64,000 bases of DNA from Hanleya hanleyi (Eukaryota > Mollusca > Polyplacophora > Lepidopleurida > Hanleyidae): positions 1-64,000 of the forward strand of contig JAVTVY010019525.1 in NCBI GenBank assembly GCA_036873755.1. The letters are read 5' to 3'. Position numbers and translations under genes: made by a program. Of the stretch, positions 1 through 14,222 are shown one piece after another; the first letter of the stretch is position 1, and each line of letters begins with the position of its first letter. Below the pieces are notes generated by a model, which saw only the letters and a program-made list of their open reading frames with translations, made no database searches and had not been told where the DNA came from.

Positions 1-99
1 ATGACGGACAGTTTCCGATGATGGGATCCTTTGGTGAATAGGTCCTCGATTTTCGAATTTTTTCTTGGCCGCATTCATCAGGTCATCGAGCACGATTAT

Positions 100-310
100 A
101 CTGACCTGGTCGAATCGAAGAAATACGCCTGATCAATATCGCGAGGGATCCCTGGGACGAAGCTCACATTCTGTAAATTTGTAGTTTTGTAGGCGGACTG
201 CCACTGGCTGTAGCACCAAACAACGCGTGTTAGGGCTGGAGTTGCCACACCTTCCTCTAAAATTTCATCGCCCATGACGTCTTTCCACATCCCACAGGGC
301 CGCTCACCGC
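100..310 (-). pseudogene. Relic of a Polinton-type packaging ATPase
   Basis: Two minus-strand blocks in different frames resemble the intact ATPase at 43038-43652. The upstream block (about 307-281) carries a Walker A-like GPVGCGKT. The downstream block (about 240-140) carries RVVWCYSQWQSAY, matching RVVWCYGEWQAAY in the intact gene. The normal distance between the blocks is lost, so there is a frameshift and an internal deletion, and no Walker B motif is visible. The protein would have powered genome packaging into a capsid, but this copy cannot be functional. It is probably the edge of a third Polinton-like element extending left of the window. Confidence 0.7.
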
Positions 311-592
311 AATGATATAGGGGTGCTCCAATACTCTTGTGTGTGACGTAGGTGTTGATCGTTCTTCATGCACACGTTGAATTCGGGCGTTATCTGGACT
401 CGTTTCCGTGAGATGGCTTTGCTCTGTACGATTATTATGTATTGAAAGCAAATCTCTACGTCGATTAAATGACTTAAATGACGTGCAAAATGACTTCGAA
501 CGCACCTGACATGCGTAAGCCATGGTTCTTGTCTCCACCGGCACCCGGCTTATAATAAAGCTTTCACAGATGTACGCCGTGTTTATTTGCTA

Positions 593-765
593 GAGCTCGG
601 AGCTCGGGAATGGGGCAGTTGGGTGCTCGGAGCTCCGGGATGGGGCAGTTGGGAGTTCGAAGCTCGGAGCTCGGAGATGGGGCAGTCGGGAGATCGGAGC
701 TCGGGAGGAACGCAGCCGCTCGGAGCCCGGAGATGGGACAGTTGGGCGCTCGGAGCTCGTGTCGC
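593..765. repeat. Irregular G-rich minisatellite
   Basis: Five to six degenerate units of about 28-38 bases contain GCTCGGAGCTCGGG followed by GATGGGGCAGTTGGG. On the minus strand this reads as a repeated ELRAPNCPI peptide, but the unit length varies and no protein family is recognised, so I treat it as a repeat. It lies beside the ATPase relic. From 766 to about 1040 I see no gene. Confidence 0.75.
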
Positions 766-1039
766 TCGGAATGAAGGACGAACCACATTAACGGGTTGAA
801 GGGAATGCCCCAAGTTCCGAAAAGGCACGGAGACGCCTCTTGATGCTTTGAAAGGGTGAATAAAGTCTTATTGGTCATTACCGGACATGGCCGGCCATCT
901 CATTCGGACCAAGATCGCATTTCGCTACCACTCGTACTCATGACGTCACCGATGACGCCTCAGTTGACATGAAAATATTCAAGATGACACCTCAAACGGT
1001 CCAAGGATGGTCCATTTCTACACCAAACACCTTCCTTTA

Positions 1040-4000
1040 CACCCCAAAATGTGTTTATATTATTGACTCCGTTGTTCAGATATGACAGACCGCTATTCAG
1101 ACCGACACGTAAACGGTCATTCATAGTAGCGTCCCCTGGCGCTCGATAAAGGAACTGAAGACTCCATCTTTTAGCCAATGGCATGCTCTCTCGACATGCC
1201 TATTTTTAACTTCCAACCATTTATATTTTCGGCTCTGACAAGCTAGACCGCTATTCAGATAGGCCAGACCGCTATTCAGATAGGTCAGGCTGCTATTCAG
1301 ACTGGAATGTATACGGTCATTCGTAGTAGCGCCGCCTAGCGTCCGATGTATGGACTGATGACTCCAACTTGTAGCCCATGAAATACTATCTCATTATACC
1401 TATTTATAAGTTCGAAGTGTATATATTATTGTCACTGTCGATCTAGACCGATATTCAGATATGCCAGATCGCTATTCAGACCGGCATGTAAAAAGTCATT
1501 CATAGTAGCGCCCCCTAGCGCCCGATAAAGGAACTGAAGACTCCATCATTTAGCCGATGGCATGCTCTCTCGACATGCCTATTTTTAACTTCCAACCATT
1601 TATATTTTCGGCTCTGACAAGCTAGACCGCTATTCAGATAGGCCAGACCGCTATTCAGATAGGTCAGACCGCTATTCAGACCGGCATGTAAACGGCCATT
1701 CGTAGTAGCGCCCCCTAGAATCCGATGTAGGGACTGAAAACTCCAACTTGTAGCTAATGAAATACTCTCTCATTATACCTATTTATAAGTTCGATGTGTT
1801 TATATTATTGTCTCTGGCGATCTAGACCGCTATTCAGATAAGACAGACCGCTATTCAGACGGACATGTAAACGATCATTCGTAGTAGCGCCCCTAGCGTC
1901 CGATGTAGGGACTGATGGCTCCAACTTGTAGCCCATGAAATACTCTCTCATTATACCTATTTATAAGTTCGAAGTGTATATATTATTGTCTCTGGCGATC
2001 TAGACCGCTATTCGGATATGCCAGACCGCTATTCAGACCGGCATGTAAGCGGTCATTCGTAGTAGCGCCCACTAGCGTCCGATGTAGGGACTGAAGACTC
2101 CAACTTGTAGCCAATGAAATAATCTCTCGTTATAACTATTTATGAGTTCGAAGTGTTTATATTATTGTCTCTGGCAATCTAGGCCGCTATTCAGATAGGA
2201 CAGACCGCTATTCAGACCGACATGTAAACGGTCATTCATAGTAGCGCCCCCTGTCGCCCGATAAAGGAACTGAAGACGCCATCTTTTATACGATGGCATG
2301 CTCTCTCGACATGCCTATTTTTAAGATCCAAGCATTTATATTTTTGGCTCTGACAAGCTAGACCGCTATTCAGATAGGCCAGACCGCTATTCAGATAGGT
2401 CAGACCGCTATTCAGACCGGCATGTAAGCGGTCATTCGTAGTAGCGCCCCCTAGCGTCCGATGTAGGGACTGATGACTCCAACTTGTAGCCAATGAAATA
2501 CTCTCTCACTATAACTATTTATGAGTTCGAAGTGTTTATATTATTGTCTCTGGCAATCTAGACCGCTATTCAGATAGGACAGACCGCTATTCAGACCGAC
2601 ATGTAAACGGTCATTCATAGTAGCGCCCCCTGTCGCCCGATAAAGGAACTGAAGACGCCATCTTTTAGCCGATGGCATGCTCTCTCGACATGCCTATTTT
2701 TAAGATCCAAGCATTTATATTTTTGGCTCTGACAAGCTAGACCGCTATTCAGATAGGCCAGACCGCTATTCAGATAGGTCAGACCGCTATTCAGACCGGC
2801 ATGCAAACGGTCATTCGTACTAGCGCCCCCTAGCGTCCGATGTAGGGACTGAAGTCTCCAACTTGTAGCCAATGAAATACTCTCTCATTATACCTATTTA
2901 TAAGTTCGAAATTATTGTCTCTGGCGATCTAGACCGCTATTCAGATATGCCAGACGGCTATTCAGACCGGCAAGTAAACGGTCATTCGTAGTAGCGCCCC
3001 CTAGCGTCCGATGTAGGGACTGAAGACTCCAACTTGTAGCCAATGAAATACTCTCTCATTATACCTATTTATAAGTTTGAAGTGTTTATATAATGGTCTC
3101 TGACGATCTAGACCGCTATCCGGATATGCCAGACCACTATTCAGACGGGCATGCAAACGTTCATTCGTAGTAGCTCCCCCTAGGCTCCGATCTAGGGACT
3201 GAAGACTCCAACTTGTAGCCAATGAAACACTCTTTCATTGTACTTATTTATAAGTTCGACGTGTTTATATTATTGTCTCTGGCGATCTAGACCGCTATTC
3301 AGACCGGCATGTAAACGGTCATCCGTAGTAGCACACCCTAGCGTCCGATGTAGGGACTGATGACTCCAACTTGTAGCCCATGAAATACTCTCTCATTATT
3401 CCTATTTATACGTTCGAAGTGTATATATTATTGTCTCTGGCGATCTAGACCGCCATTCAGATATGCCAGACCGCTAAACAGACCGGCATGTAAACGGTCA
3501 TCCATAGTAGCACACCCTAGCGCCCAATGTAGGGACTGATGACCCTAACTTGTGGCCCATGTAATACTCTCTCATTATACCTATTTATAAGTTCGAAGTG
3601 TATATATTATTGTCTCTGGCCACCTAGATCGATATTCAGATAAGACAGACCGCTATTCAGACCGACATGTAAACGGTCATTCATAGTAGCGCTCCCTGGC
3701 GCCCGATAAAGGAACTGAAGACTCCATCTTTTAGCCGATGGCATGCTCTCTCGACATGCCTATTTTTAAGATCCCAGCATTTATATTTTCGGCTCTGACA
3801 AGCTAGACCGCTATTCAGATAGGCCAGACCGCTATTCAGACCGCCATGTATACGGCCATTCGTAGTAGCGCCCCCTATAGTTCGATGTAGGAACTGAAGA
3901 CTCCAACTTGTAGCTAATGAAATACTCTCTCTTTATACCTATTTATAAGTTCGATGTGTTTATATTATTGTATCTGGCGATCTAGACCGCTATTCAGATA

Positions 4001-7000
4001 AGACAGACCGCTATTCAGACGGACATGTAAACGGTCATTCGTAGTAGCGCCCCTAGCATCCGATGTAGGGACTGATGGCTCCAACTTGTAGCCCATGAAA
4101 TACTCTCTCATTATACCTATTTATAAGTTCGAGGTGTATATATTATTGTCTCTGGCCACCTAGATCGATATTCAGATAAGACAGACCGCTATTCGGACCG
4201 ACATGTAAACGGTCATTCATAGTAGCGCCCCCTGGCGCCCGATAAAGGAACTGAAGACTCCATCTTTTAGCCGATAGCATGCTCTCTCGACATGCCTATT
4301 TTTAAGATCCAAGCATTTATATTTTCGGCTCTGACAAGCTAGATCGCGATTCAGATAGGCCAGACTGCTATTCAGACCGGCATGTAAACGGCCATTCGTA
4401 GTAGCGCCCCCTAGAGTTCGATGTAGGGACTGAAGACTCCAACTTGTAGCTAATGAAATACTCTCTCATTATACCTATTTATAAGTTCGATGTGTTTATA
4501 TAATTGTCTCTGGCGATCTAGACCGCTATTCAGATATGCCAGACCGCTATTCAGACCGGCATGTAAACGGCCATTCGTAGTAGCGCCCCCTAGAGTTCGA
4601 TGTAGGGACTGAAGACTCCAACTTGTAGCTAATGAAATACTCTCTCATTATACCTATTTATAAGTTCGATGTGTTTATATAATTGTCTCTGGCGATCTAG
4701 ACCGCTATTCAGATATGCCAGACCGCTATTCAGACCGGCATGTAAACGGCCATTCGTAGTAGCGCCCCTAGAGTTCGATGTAGGGACTGAAGACTCCAAC
4801 TTGTAGCTAATGAAATACTCTCTCATTATTCTTATTTATAAGTTCGAAGTGTATATATTATTGTCTTTGGCGACCTAGACCGCTATTCAGATATGCCAGC
4901 CCGCTATTCAGACCGGCATGTAAACGGTCATCCGTAGTAGCACACCCTAGCGTCCGATGTAGGGACTGATGACTCCAACTTGTAGCCCATGTAATACTCT
5001 CTCATTATACCTATTTATAAGTTCGAAGTGTATATATTATTGTCTCTGGCCACCTAGATCGATATTCAGATAAGACAGACCGCTATTCAGACCGACATGT
5101 AAACGGTCATTCATAGTAGCGCCCCCTGGCGCCCGATAAAGGAACTGAAGACTCCATCTTTTAGACGATGGCATGCTCTCTCGACATGCCTATTTTTAAG
5201 ATCCAAGCATTTATATTTTCGGCTCTGACAAGCTAGACCGCTATTCAGATAGGCCAGACCGCTATTCAGACCGGCATGTAAACGGCCATTCGTAGTAGCG
5301 CCCCCTAGAGTCCGATGTAGGGACTGAAAACTCTAACTTGTAGCTAATGAAATACTCTCTCATTATACCTATTTATAAGTTCGATGTGTTTATATTATTG
5401 TCTCTGGCGATCTAGACCGCTATTCAGATAAGACAGACCGCTACTCAGACGGACATGTAAATGGGCATTCGTAGTAGCGCCCCTAGCATCCGATGTAGGG
5501 ACTGATGGCTCCAACTTGTAGCCCATGAAATACTCTCTCATTATACCTATTTATAAGTTCGAAGTGTATATATTATTGTCTCTGGCGATCTAGACCGCTA
5601 TTCGGATATGCCAGACCGTTATTCAGACCGGCATGTCAGCGGTCATTCGTAGTAGCGCCCCCTAGCGTTCGATGTAGGGACTGAAGACTCCAACTTGTAG
5701 CCAATGAAATACTCTCTCATTATTATTATTTATGAGTTCGAAGTGTTTATATTATTGTCTCTGGCAATCCAGACCGCTATTCAGATAGGACAGACCGTTA
5801 TTCAGACCGACATGTAAACGGTCATTCGTAGTAGCGCCCCCTGTCGCCCGATAAAGGAACTGAAGACGCCATCTTTTATCCGATGGCATGCTCTCTCGAC
5901 ATGCCTATTTTTAAGATCCAAGCATTTATATTTTTGGCTCTGACAAGCTAGACCGCTATTCAGATAGGCCAGACCGCTATTCAGATGGGTAGGACCGCTA
6001 ATCAGACCGGCATGTAAACGGTCATTCGTACTAGCGCCCCCTAGCATCCGATGTAGGGACTGAAGACTCCAACTTGTAGCCAATGAAATACTCTCTCATT
6101 ATACCTATTTATAAGTTCGAAGTGTATGTATTATTGTCTCTGGCGATCTAGACCGCTATTCAGATATGCCAGACGGCTATTCAGACCGGCATGTAAACGG
6201 TCATTCGTAGTAGCGCCCCCTAGCGTCCGATGTAGGGACTGATGACTCCAACTTGTAGCCCATGAAATACTCTCTCATTATTCCTATTTATAAGTTCGAA
6301 GTGTATATATTATTGTCTCTGGCGATCTAGACCGCTATTCAGATATGCCAGACCGCTATTCAGACCGGCATGAAAACGGTCATTCGTAGTAGCGCCCCCT
6401 AGCGTCCGATATAGGGACTAAAGACTCCAACTTGTAGCCAATAAAATACTCTCTCATTATACCTATTTATAAGTTCGAAGTGTTTATATTATTGTCTCTG
6501 GCGATCTAGACCGCTATTCAGATAGGACAGACCGCTATTCAGACCGACATGTAAACGGTCATTCATAGTAGCGCCCCCTGGCGCCCGATAAAGGAACTGA
6601 AGACTCCATCTTTTAGCCGATGGCATGCTCTCTCGACATGCCTATTTTTAAGCTCCAACCATTTATATTTTCGGCTCTGACAAGCTAGACCGCTATTCAG
6701 ATAGGCCAGACCGCTATTCAGATAGGTCAGACCGCTATTCAGACCAGCATGTAAACGGCCATTCGTAGTAGCGCCCCCTAGCGTCCGATGTAGGGACTGA
6801 TGATTCCAACTTGTAGCTAATGAAATACTCTCTCATTATACCTATTTATAAGTTCGATGTGTTTATATTATTGTCTCTGGCGATCTAGACCGCTATTCAG
6901 ATAAGACAGACCGCTATTCAGACGGACATGTAAACGGTCATTCGTAGTAGCGCCCCTAGCGTCCGATGTAGGGACTGATGGCTCCAACTTGTAGCCCATG

Positions 7001-10000
7001 AAATACTCTCTCATTATACCTATTTATAAGTTCGAAGTGTATATATTATTGTCTCTGGCGATCTAGAACGCTATTCGGATATGCCAGACCGCTATTCAGA
7101 CCGGCATGTAAGCGGTCATTCGTAGTAGCGCCCCCTAGCGTCCGATGTAGGGACTGAAGATTCCAACTTGTGCCAATGAAATACTCTCTCATTATAACTA
7201 TTTATGAGTTCGAAGTGTTTATATTATTGTCTCTGGCAATCTAGACCGCTATTCAGATAGGACAGACCGCTATTCAGACCGACATGTAAACGGTCATTCA
7301 TAGTAGCGCCCCCTGTCGCCCGATAAAGGAACTGAAGACGCCATCTTTTATCCGATGGCATGCTCTCTCGACATGCCTATTTTTAAGATCCAAGCATTTA
7401 TATTTTTGGCTCTGACAAGCTAGACCGCTATTCAGATAGGCCAGACCGCTATTCAGATAGGTCAGACCGCTATTCAGACCGGCATGTAAACGGTCATTCG
7501 TACTAGCGCCCCCTAGCGTCCGATGTAGGGACTGAAGACTCCAACTTGTAGCCAATGAAATACTATCTCATTATACCTATTTATAAGTTCGAAATTATTG
7601 TCTCTGGCGATCTAGACCGCTATTCAGATATGCCAGACGGCTATTCAGACCGGCATGTAAACGGTCATTCGTAGTAGCGCCCCCTAGCGTCCGATGTAGG
7701 GACTGAAGACTCCAACTTGTAGCCAATGAAATCCTCTCTCATTATATCTATTTATCAGTTTGAAGTGTTTATATAATGGTCTTTGACGATTTAGACCGCT
7801 ATCCGGATATGCCAGACCACTATTCAGACCGACATGTAAACGGTCATTCATAGTAGCGCCTCCTGGCGCCCGATAAAGGAACTGAAGACTTCATCTTTTA
7901 GCCAATGGCATGCTCTCTTGACATGCCTATTTTTAAGATCCAAACATTTATATTTTTGGCTCTGACAAGCTAGACGGCTATTCAGATAGGCCAGACCGCT
8001 ATTCAGATAGGTCAGACCGCTATTCAGACCGGCATGTAAACGGTCATTCGTAGTAGCGCCGCCTAGCGTCCGATGTAGGGACTGAAGACTCCAACTTGTA
8101 GCCAATGAAATACTCTCTCATTATACCTATTTATAATTTCGAAGTGTTTATATTATTGTCTCTGGCGATCTAGACCGCTATTCAAGTATGCCAGACCGCT
8201 ATTCAGTCCGGCATGTAAACGGTCATTCGTAGTAGCGCCCCCTAGCGCCCGATGTAGGGACTGATGACTCCAACTTGTAGCCCATGAAATACTCTCTCAT
8301 TATACCTATTTATAAGTTCGAAGTGTATATATTATTGTCTCTGGCGATCTAGACCGCTATTCAGATATGCCAGACCGCTATTCAGACCGGCATGTAAACG
8401 GTCATCCGTAGTAGCACACCCTAGCGTCCGATGTAGGGACTGATGACTCCAATTGTAGCCCATGAAATGCTCTCTCATTATTCCTATTTATAAGTTCGAA
8501 GTGTATATATTATTGTCTCTGGCGATCTAGACCGCTATTCAGATATGCCAGACCGCTATTCAGACCGGCATGTAAACGGTCATCCGTAGTAGCACACCCT
8601 AGCTTCCGATGAAGGGACTGATGACTCCAACTTGTAGCCCATGTAATACTCTCTCATTATACCTATTTATAAGTTCGAAGTGTATATATTATTGTCTCTG
8701 GCCACCTAGATCGATATTCAGATAAGACAGACCGCTATTCAGACCGACATGTAAACGGTCATTCATAGTAGCGCCCCCTGGCGCCCGATAAAGGAACTGA
8801 AGACTCCATCTTTTAGCCGATGGCATGCTCTCTCGACATGCCTATTTTTAAGATCCAAGCATTTATATTTTCGGCTCTGACAAGCTAGACCGCTATTCAG
8901 ATAGGCCAGACCGCTATTCAGACCGGCATGTAAACGGCCATTCGTAGTAGCGCCCCCTAGAGTCCGATGTAGGGACTGAAAACTCCAACTTGTAGCTAAT
9001 GAAATACTCTCTCATTATACCTATTTATAAGTTCGATGTGTTTATATTATTGTCTCTGGCGATCTAGACCGCTATTCAGATAAGACAGACCGCTATTCAG
9101 ACGGACATGTAAACGGTCATTCGTAATAGCGCCCCTAGCATCCGATGTAGGGACTGATGGCTCCAACTTGTAGCCCATGAAATACTCTCTCATTATACCT
9201 ATTTATAAGTTCGAAGTGTATATATTATTGTCTCTGGCGATCTAGACCGCTATTCGGATATGCCAGACCGCTATTCAGACCGGTATGTAAGCGGTCATTC
9301 GTAGTAGCGCCCCCTAGCGTCCGATGTAGGGACTGAAGACTCCAACTTGTAGCCAATGAAATACTCTCTCATTATAACTATTTATGAGTTCGAAGTGTTT
9401 ATATTATTGTCTCTGGCAATCTAGACCGCTATTCAGATAGGACAGACCGCCATTCAGACCGACATGTAAACGGTCATTCATAGTAGCGCCCCCTGTCACC
9501 CGATAAAGGAACTGAAGACGCCATCTTTTATCCGATGGCATGCTCTCTCGACATGGCTATTTTTAAGATCCAAGCCTTTATATTTTTGGCTCTGACAAGC
9601 TAGACCGCTATTCAGATAGGCCAGACCGCTATTCAGATAGGTCAGACCGCTATTCAGACCGGCATGTAAACGGTCATTCGTACTAGCGCCCCCTAGCGTC
9701 CGATGTAGGGACTGAAGACTCCAACTTGTAGCCAATGAAATACTCTCTCATTATACCTATTTATAAGTTCGAAATTATTGTCTCTGGCGATCTAGACCGC
9801 TATTCAGATATGCCAGACGGCTATTCAGACCGGCATGTAAACGGTCATTCGTAGTAGCGCCCCCTAGCGTCCGATGTAGGGACTGAAGACTCCAACTTGT
9901 AGCCAATGAAATCCTCTCTCATTATACCTATTTATCAGTTTGAAGTGTTTATATAATGGTCTTTGACGATTTAGACCGCTATCCGGATATGCCAGACCAC

Positions 10001-12900
10001 TATTCAGACCGACATGTAAACGGTCATTCATAGTAGCGCCTCCTGGCGCCCGATAAAGGAACTGAAGACTTCATCTTTTAGCCAATGGCATGCTCTCTTG
10101 ACATGCCTATTTTTAAGATGCAAACATTTATATTTTTGGCTCTGACAAGCTAGACCGCTATTCAGATAGGCCAGACCGCTATTCAGATAGGTCAGACCGC
10201 TATTCAGACCGGCATGTAAACGGTCATTCGTAGTAGCGCCGCCTAGCGTCCGATGTAGGGACTGAAGACTCCAACTTGTAGCCAATGAAATAATCTCTCA
10301 TTATACCTATTTATAATTTCGAAGTGTTTATATTATTGTCTCTGGCGATCTAGACCGCTATTCAAGTATGCCAGACCGCTATTCAGTCCGGCATGTAAAC
10401 GGTCATTCGTAGTAGCGCCCCCTAGCGCCCGATGTAGGGACTGATGACTCCAACTTGTAGCCCATGAAATACTCTCTCATTATACCTATTTATAAGTTCG
10501 AAGTGTATATATTATTGTCTCTGGCGATCTAGACCGCTATTCAGATAAGACAGACCGCTATTCAGACCGGCATGTAAACGGTCATTCGTAGTAGCGCCCA
10601 CTAGCGTCCGATGTAGGGACTGATGACTCCAATTGTAGCCCATGAAATGCTCTCTCATTATTCCTATTTATAAGTTCGAAGTGTATATATTATTGTCTCT
10701 GGCGATCTAGACCGCTATTCAGATATGCCAGACCGCTATTCAGAGCGGCATGTAAACGGTCATCCGTAGTAGCACACCCTAGCTTCCGATGAAGGGACTG
10801 ATGACTCCAACTTGTAGCCCATGTAATACTCTCTCATTATACCTATTTATAAGTTCGAAGTGTATATATTATTGTCTCTGGCCATCTAGATCGATATTCA
10901 GATAAGACAGACCGCTATTCAGACCGACATGTAAACGGTCATTCATAGTAGCGCGCCCTGGCGCCCGATAAAGGAACTGAAGACTCCATCTTTTAGCCGA
11001 TGGCATGCTCTCTCGACATGCCTATTTTTAAGATCCAAGCATTTATATTTTCGGCTCTGACAAGCTAGACCGCTATTCAGATAGGCCAGACCGCTATTCA
11101 GACCGGCATGTAAACGGCCATTCGTAGTAGCGCCCCCTAGAGTCCGATGTAGGGACTGAAAACTCCAACTTGTAGCTAATGAAATACTCTCTCATTATAC
11201 CTATTTATAAGTTCGATGTGTTTATATTATTGTCTCTGGCGATCTAGACCGCTATTCAGATAAGACAGACCGCTATTCAGACGGACATGTAAACGGTCAT
11301 TCGTAATAGCGCCCCTAGCATCCGATGTAGGGACTGATGGCTCCAACTTGTAGCCCATGAAATACTCTCTCACTATACCTATTTATAAGTTCGAAGTGTA
11401 TATATTATTGTCTCTGGCGATCTAGACCGCTATTCGGATATGCCAGACCGCTATTCAGACCGGCATGTAAGCGGTCATTCGTAGTCGCGCCCCCTAGCGT
11501 CCGATGTAGGGACTGAAGACTCCAACTTGTAGCCAATGAAATACTCTCTCATTATAACTTTTTATGAGTTCGAAGTGTTTATATTATTGTCTCTGGCAAT
11601 CTAGACCGCTATTCAGATAGGACAGACCGCCATTCAGACCGACATGTAAACGGTCATTCATAGTAGCGCCCCCTGTCACCCGATAAAGGAACTGAAGACG
11701 CCATCTTTTATCCGATGGCATGCTCTCTCGACATGCCTATTTTTAAGATCCAAGCATTTATATTTTTGGCTCTGACAAGCTAGACCGCTATTCAGATAGG
11801 CCAGACCACTATTCAGATAGGTCAGACCGCTATTCAGACCGGCATGTAAACGGTCATTCGTAGTAGCGCCCCCTAGCGTCCGATGTAGGGACTGATGACT
11901 CTAACTTGTAGCCCATGAAATACTCTCTCATTATTCCTATTTATAAGTTCGAAGTGTATATATTATTGTCTCTGGCGATCTAGACCGCTATTCAGATATG
12001 CCAGACCGCTATTCAGACCGGCATGAAAACGGTCATTCGTAGTAGCGCCACCTAGCGTCCGATGTAGGGACTGAAGACTCCAACTTGTAGCTAATAAAAT
12101 ACTCTCCCATTATACCTATTTATAAGTTCGAAGTGTTTATATTATTGTCTCTGGCGATCTAGACCGCTATTCAGATAGGAAAGACCGCTATTCAGACCGA
12201 CATGTAAACGGTCATTCATAGTAGCGCCCCCTAGCGTCCGATGTAGGGACTGATGACTCCAACTTGTAGCCCATGAAATACTCTCTCATTATTCCTATTT
12301 ATAAGTTCGAAGTGTATATATTATTGTCTCTGGCGATCTAGACCGCTATTCAGATAGGAAAGACCGCTATTCAGACCGACATGTAAACGGTCATTCATAG
12401 TAGCGCCCCCTGGCGCCCGATAAAGGAACTGAAGACTCCATCTTTTAGCCGATGGCATGCTCTCTCGACATGCCTATTTTTAAGCTCCAACCATTTATAT
12501 TTTCGGCTCTAACAAGCTAGACCGCTATTCAGATAGGCCAGACCGCTATTCAGATAGGTCAGACCGCTATTCAGACCGGCATGTAAACGGTAGCCCATGA
12601 AATACTCTCTCAATATACCTATTTATAAGTTCGAAGTGTATATATTATTGTCTCTGGCGATCTAGACCGCTATTCAGACCGACATGTAAACTGTCATTCA
12701 TAGTAGCGCCCCCTGGCGACCGATATGGGAACTGAAGACTCCATGTTCTAGCTCGTGATATACTCTCTGAACAGTCCTATTTACAAGTTCGAAACATTTG
12801 TATTATCGGATCTGGCAAGGTAGACCGCTATTCAGATAGGCCAGACCGCTATTCGGATAGCCAGAGACTCATAAGAGCGCCCCTAGCAGCGCCCCCTGGA
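1040..12900. repeat. Large satellite array, ~180 and ~200 bp monomers
   Basis: About 60 head-to-tail monomers fill nearly 12 kb. Two interleaved classes are visible. Class A is about 180 bases and contains CGTAGTAGCGCCCCCTAGCG and a CTCTCTCATTATACC segment. Class B is about 200 bases and contains CCCGATAAAGGAACTGAAG and CTCTCTCGACATGCC. Monomers are joined by one to three copies of a ~21-22 base linker, GACCGCTATTCAGATAGGCC. Divergence is mostly a few percent between nearest copies, with occasional short deletions. Recurrent open frames of about 85 codons on the minus strand come from class B/A junctions and are by-products of the repeat. The array could be a heterochromatic satellite, but its chromosomal location is unknown. 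Confidence 0.95.
7201..11860. repeat. Higher-order repeat, period 2,180 bp
   Basis: The landmark TTTATGAGTT followed by CGAAGTG occurs at 7201, 9381 and 11561, exactly 2,180 bases apart each time. The intervening blocks repeat the same order of class A and B monomers, including shared private variants. The copies at 9381 and 11561 share the variant CCGCCATTCAG. The pattern breaks near 11860. About twelve monomers make one higher-order unit, amplified recently relative to the rest of the array. Confidence 0.85.
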
Positions 12901-14063
12901 GTCAGATTTGGAATATGACTATGAAAACATATCAAGCAGGACTTTTCTCTCTTACTATGCAGAGTTTGGAGTTCAAAGTACTCATAATAAAGAAAATACA
13001 GATGTTTTTCTCCATGTCTGAAGAAATAATGACTGGTCCCCTCGAATAACGAACTGCGAACTGCGAACCGCGGTCTAACTTTACGAACGTCACTCGTAGT
13101 TCACTAAAGGTCTGCGCATCTAAAATGAGATATTATTACATCATTCCACATGGCAATCTGATCAGATGAATATAAAGCGAAGATAAAGATGGAATTCTAC
13201 TGGATTGACATGCTATGATTAAAAGTTAAGTTGCCAGTAGTTAACGCATCTATTGACATAAACCGTGGCACTAACTATCCTGGCAGATAAATAGAAAGAT
13301 TGGTACGCTTATTAGGATATGACATGCCATGCTGGTGGGAAACAATGCCAGTGTGGTGGATAAGAATGTCCTGGTGATTAGTGTCCCTTTTCTTGCCCTT
13401 CCCTATTGCAACTAAGAACGTACACTTGCCCCCAATGAGGCGAACTGTGGGTTAGAAGATAGGAGACGGACAATTTAAGCCTCCACACCGGCACAGGCCG
13501 ATATTCTGACTGCATTTTCCCAAAGACATCGAAGGGATCAAGATTGATTCACAATGTTTTCAATGTTTGTGTTCTCCCATTTAGTTGTTGGAGTTGTCTC
13601 CACAGGTTATTGTTTGGGAGTTGTCTCCCATGATTACTAGTCATGTTCTTTGGGAGTTGTCTCCCCTTGGTCTATGCCACCAGTGCAGAGATCGCAATAA
13701 AGTTGAGTTGAATTGAATTGATTCATGTGATGTTCCGTATCGCAGTCATGCTTCTACTTTAGTTGTTCATGTGGACACATTCACCAGAATGTCCACACGG
13801 TGCATAGAACCAGCTGAAGTGGAATTAGATACAAATATCGCAAATTATGTAATTGCGCTGCCAACACATCTGATCGAAAATGATGAACGGTCCCCGTCAG
13901 ATGTAAGAAACGGCCCATAGTAAATTTGGGGAAATTGCTGATGAAGTGTAGGATGTTATTCAATACACCAGTCTGCAGGAGCCGAAGTCGATCAAGCCCT
14001 AATATGCTTGAACTTCTTATCTAGTTCAAAATGACCATGCACAGAGGATTAATGTGTGTGTTT
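12901..14063. other. Gene-free flank of the satellite
   Basis: No gene is recognised. The only structure is a short motif GGAGTTGTCTCC repeated at about 13589, 13618 and 13651 over 75 bases. An AATAAA signal occurs near 13696 in an A/T-rich stretch with tandem TTGAATTGA. These may be the tail of an old transposon or an untranslated region. Confidence 0.4.
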
Positions 14064-14222
14064 GGGGGGGGGGGGGGGGGGGGGGGGGGGGTGGTTTAAT
14101 ATCACCCTCAAGGTTGTTTCATTCATATGGTGACAGTCAGTTTGGATAATGGAGAAAGCCGGAGTACCCGGAGCTGGAGAACCACCACCCGTCGACAAGT
14201 AACTGACAAACTTCCACACATG
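14064..14222 (-). mobile_element. SINE, 3' half (interrupted)
   Basis: Read on the minus strand, this is the body and 3' tail of a tRNA-derived SINE. It holds a conserved core around 14140-14200, then GAGGGTGATATTAAACC and a run of 28 C residues (28 G on the plus strand at 14064-14091). The 5' tRNA-like head lies at 19688-19780 on the far side of an LTR retrotransposon. The two halves meet at the 5 bp duplication ACATG. The core resembles the MetaSINE type, but that assignment is from memory and not checked. Confidence 0.7.
14218..14222. repeat. Target site duplication, left copy (ACATG)
   Basis: ACATG directly precedes the 5' LTR and is repeated at 19683-19687 directly after the 3' LTR. A 5 bp duplication is typical for Ty3-type integrases, so the insertion is complete and undisturbed. 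Confidence 0.9.

Noticed and set aside
2236..10285. Recurring ~85-codon minus-strand frames in the satellite, which look like a family of small proteins
   Set aside because: They span fixed monomer junctions and share start and stop because the repeat does. No promoter or codon bias is seen, and many equivalent monomers have stops.
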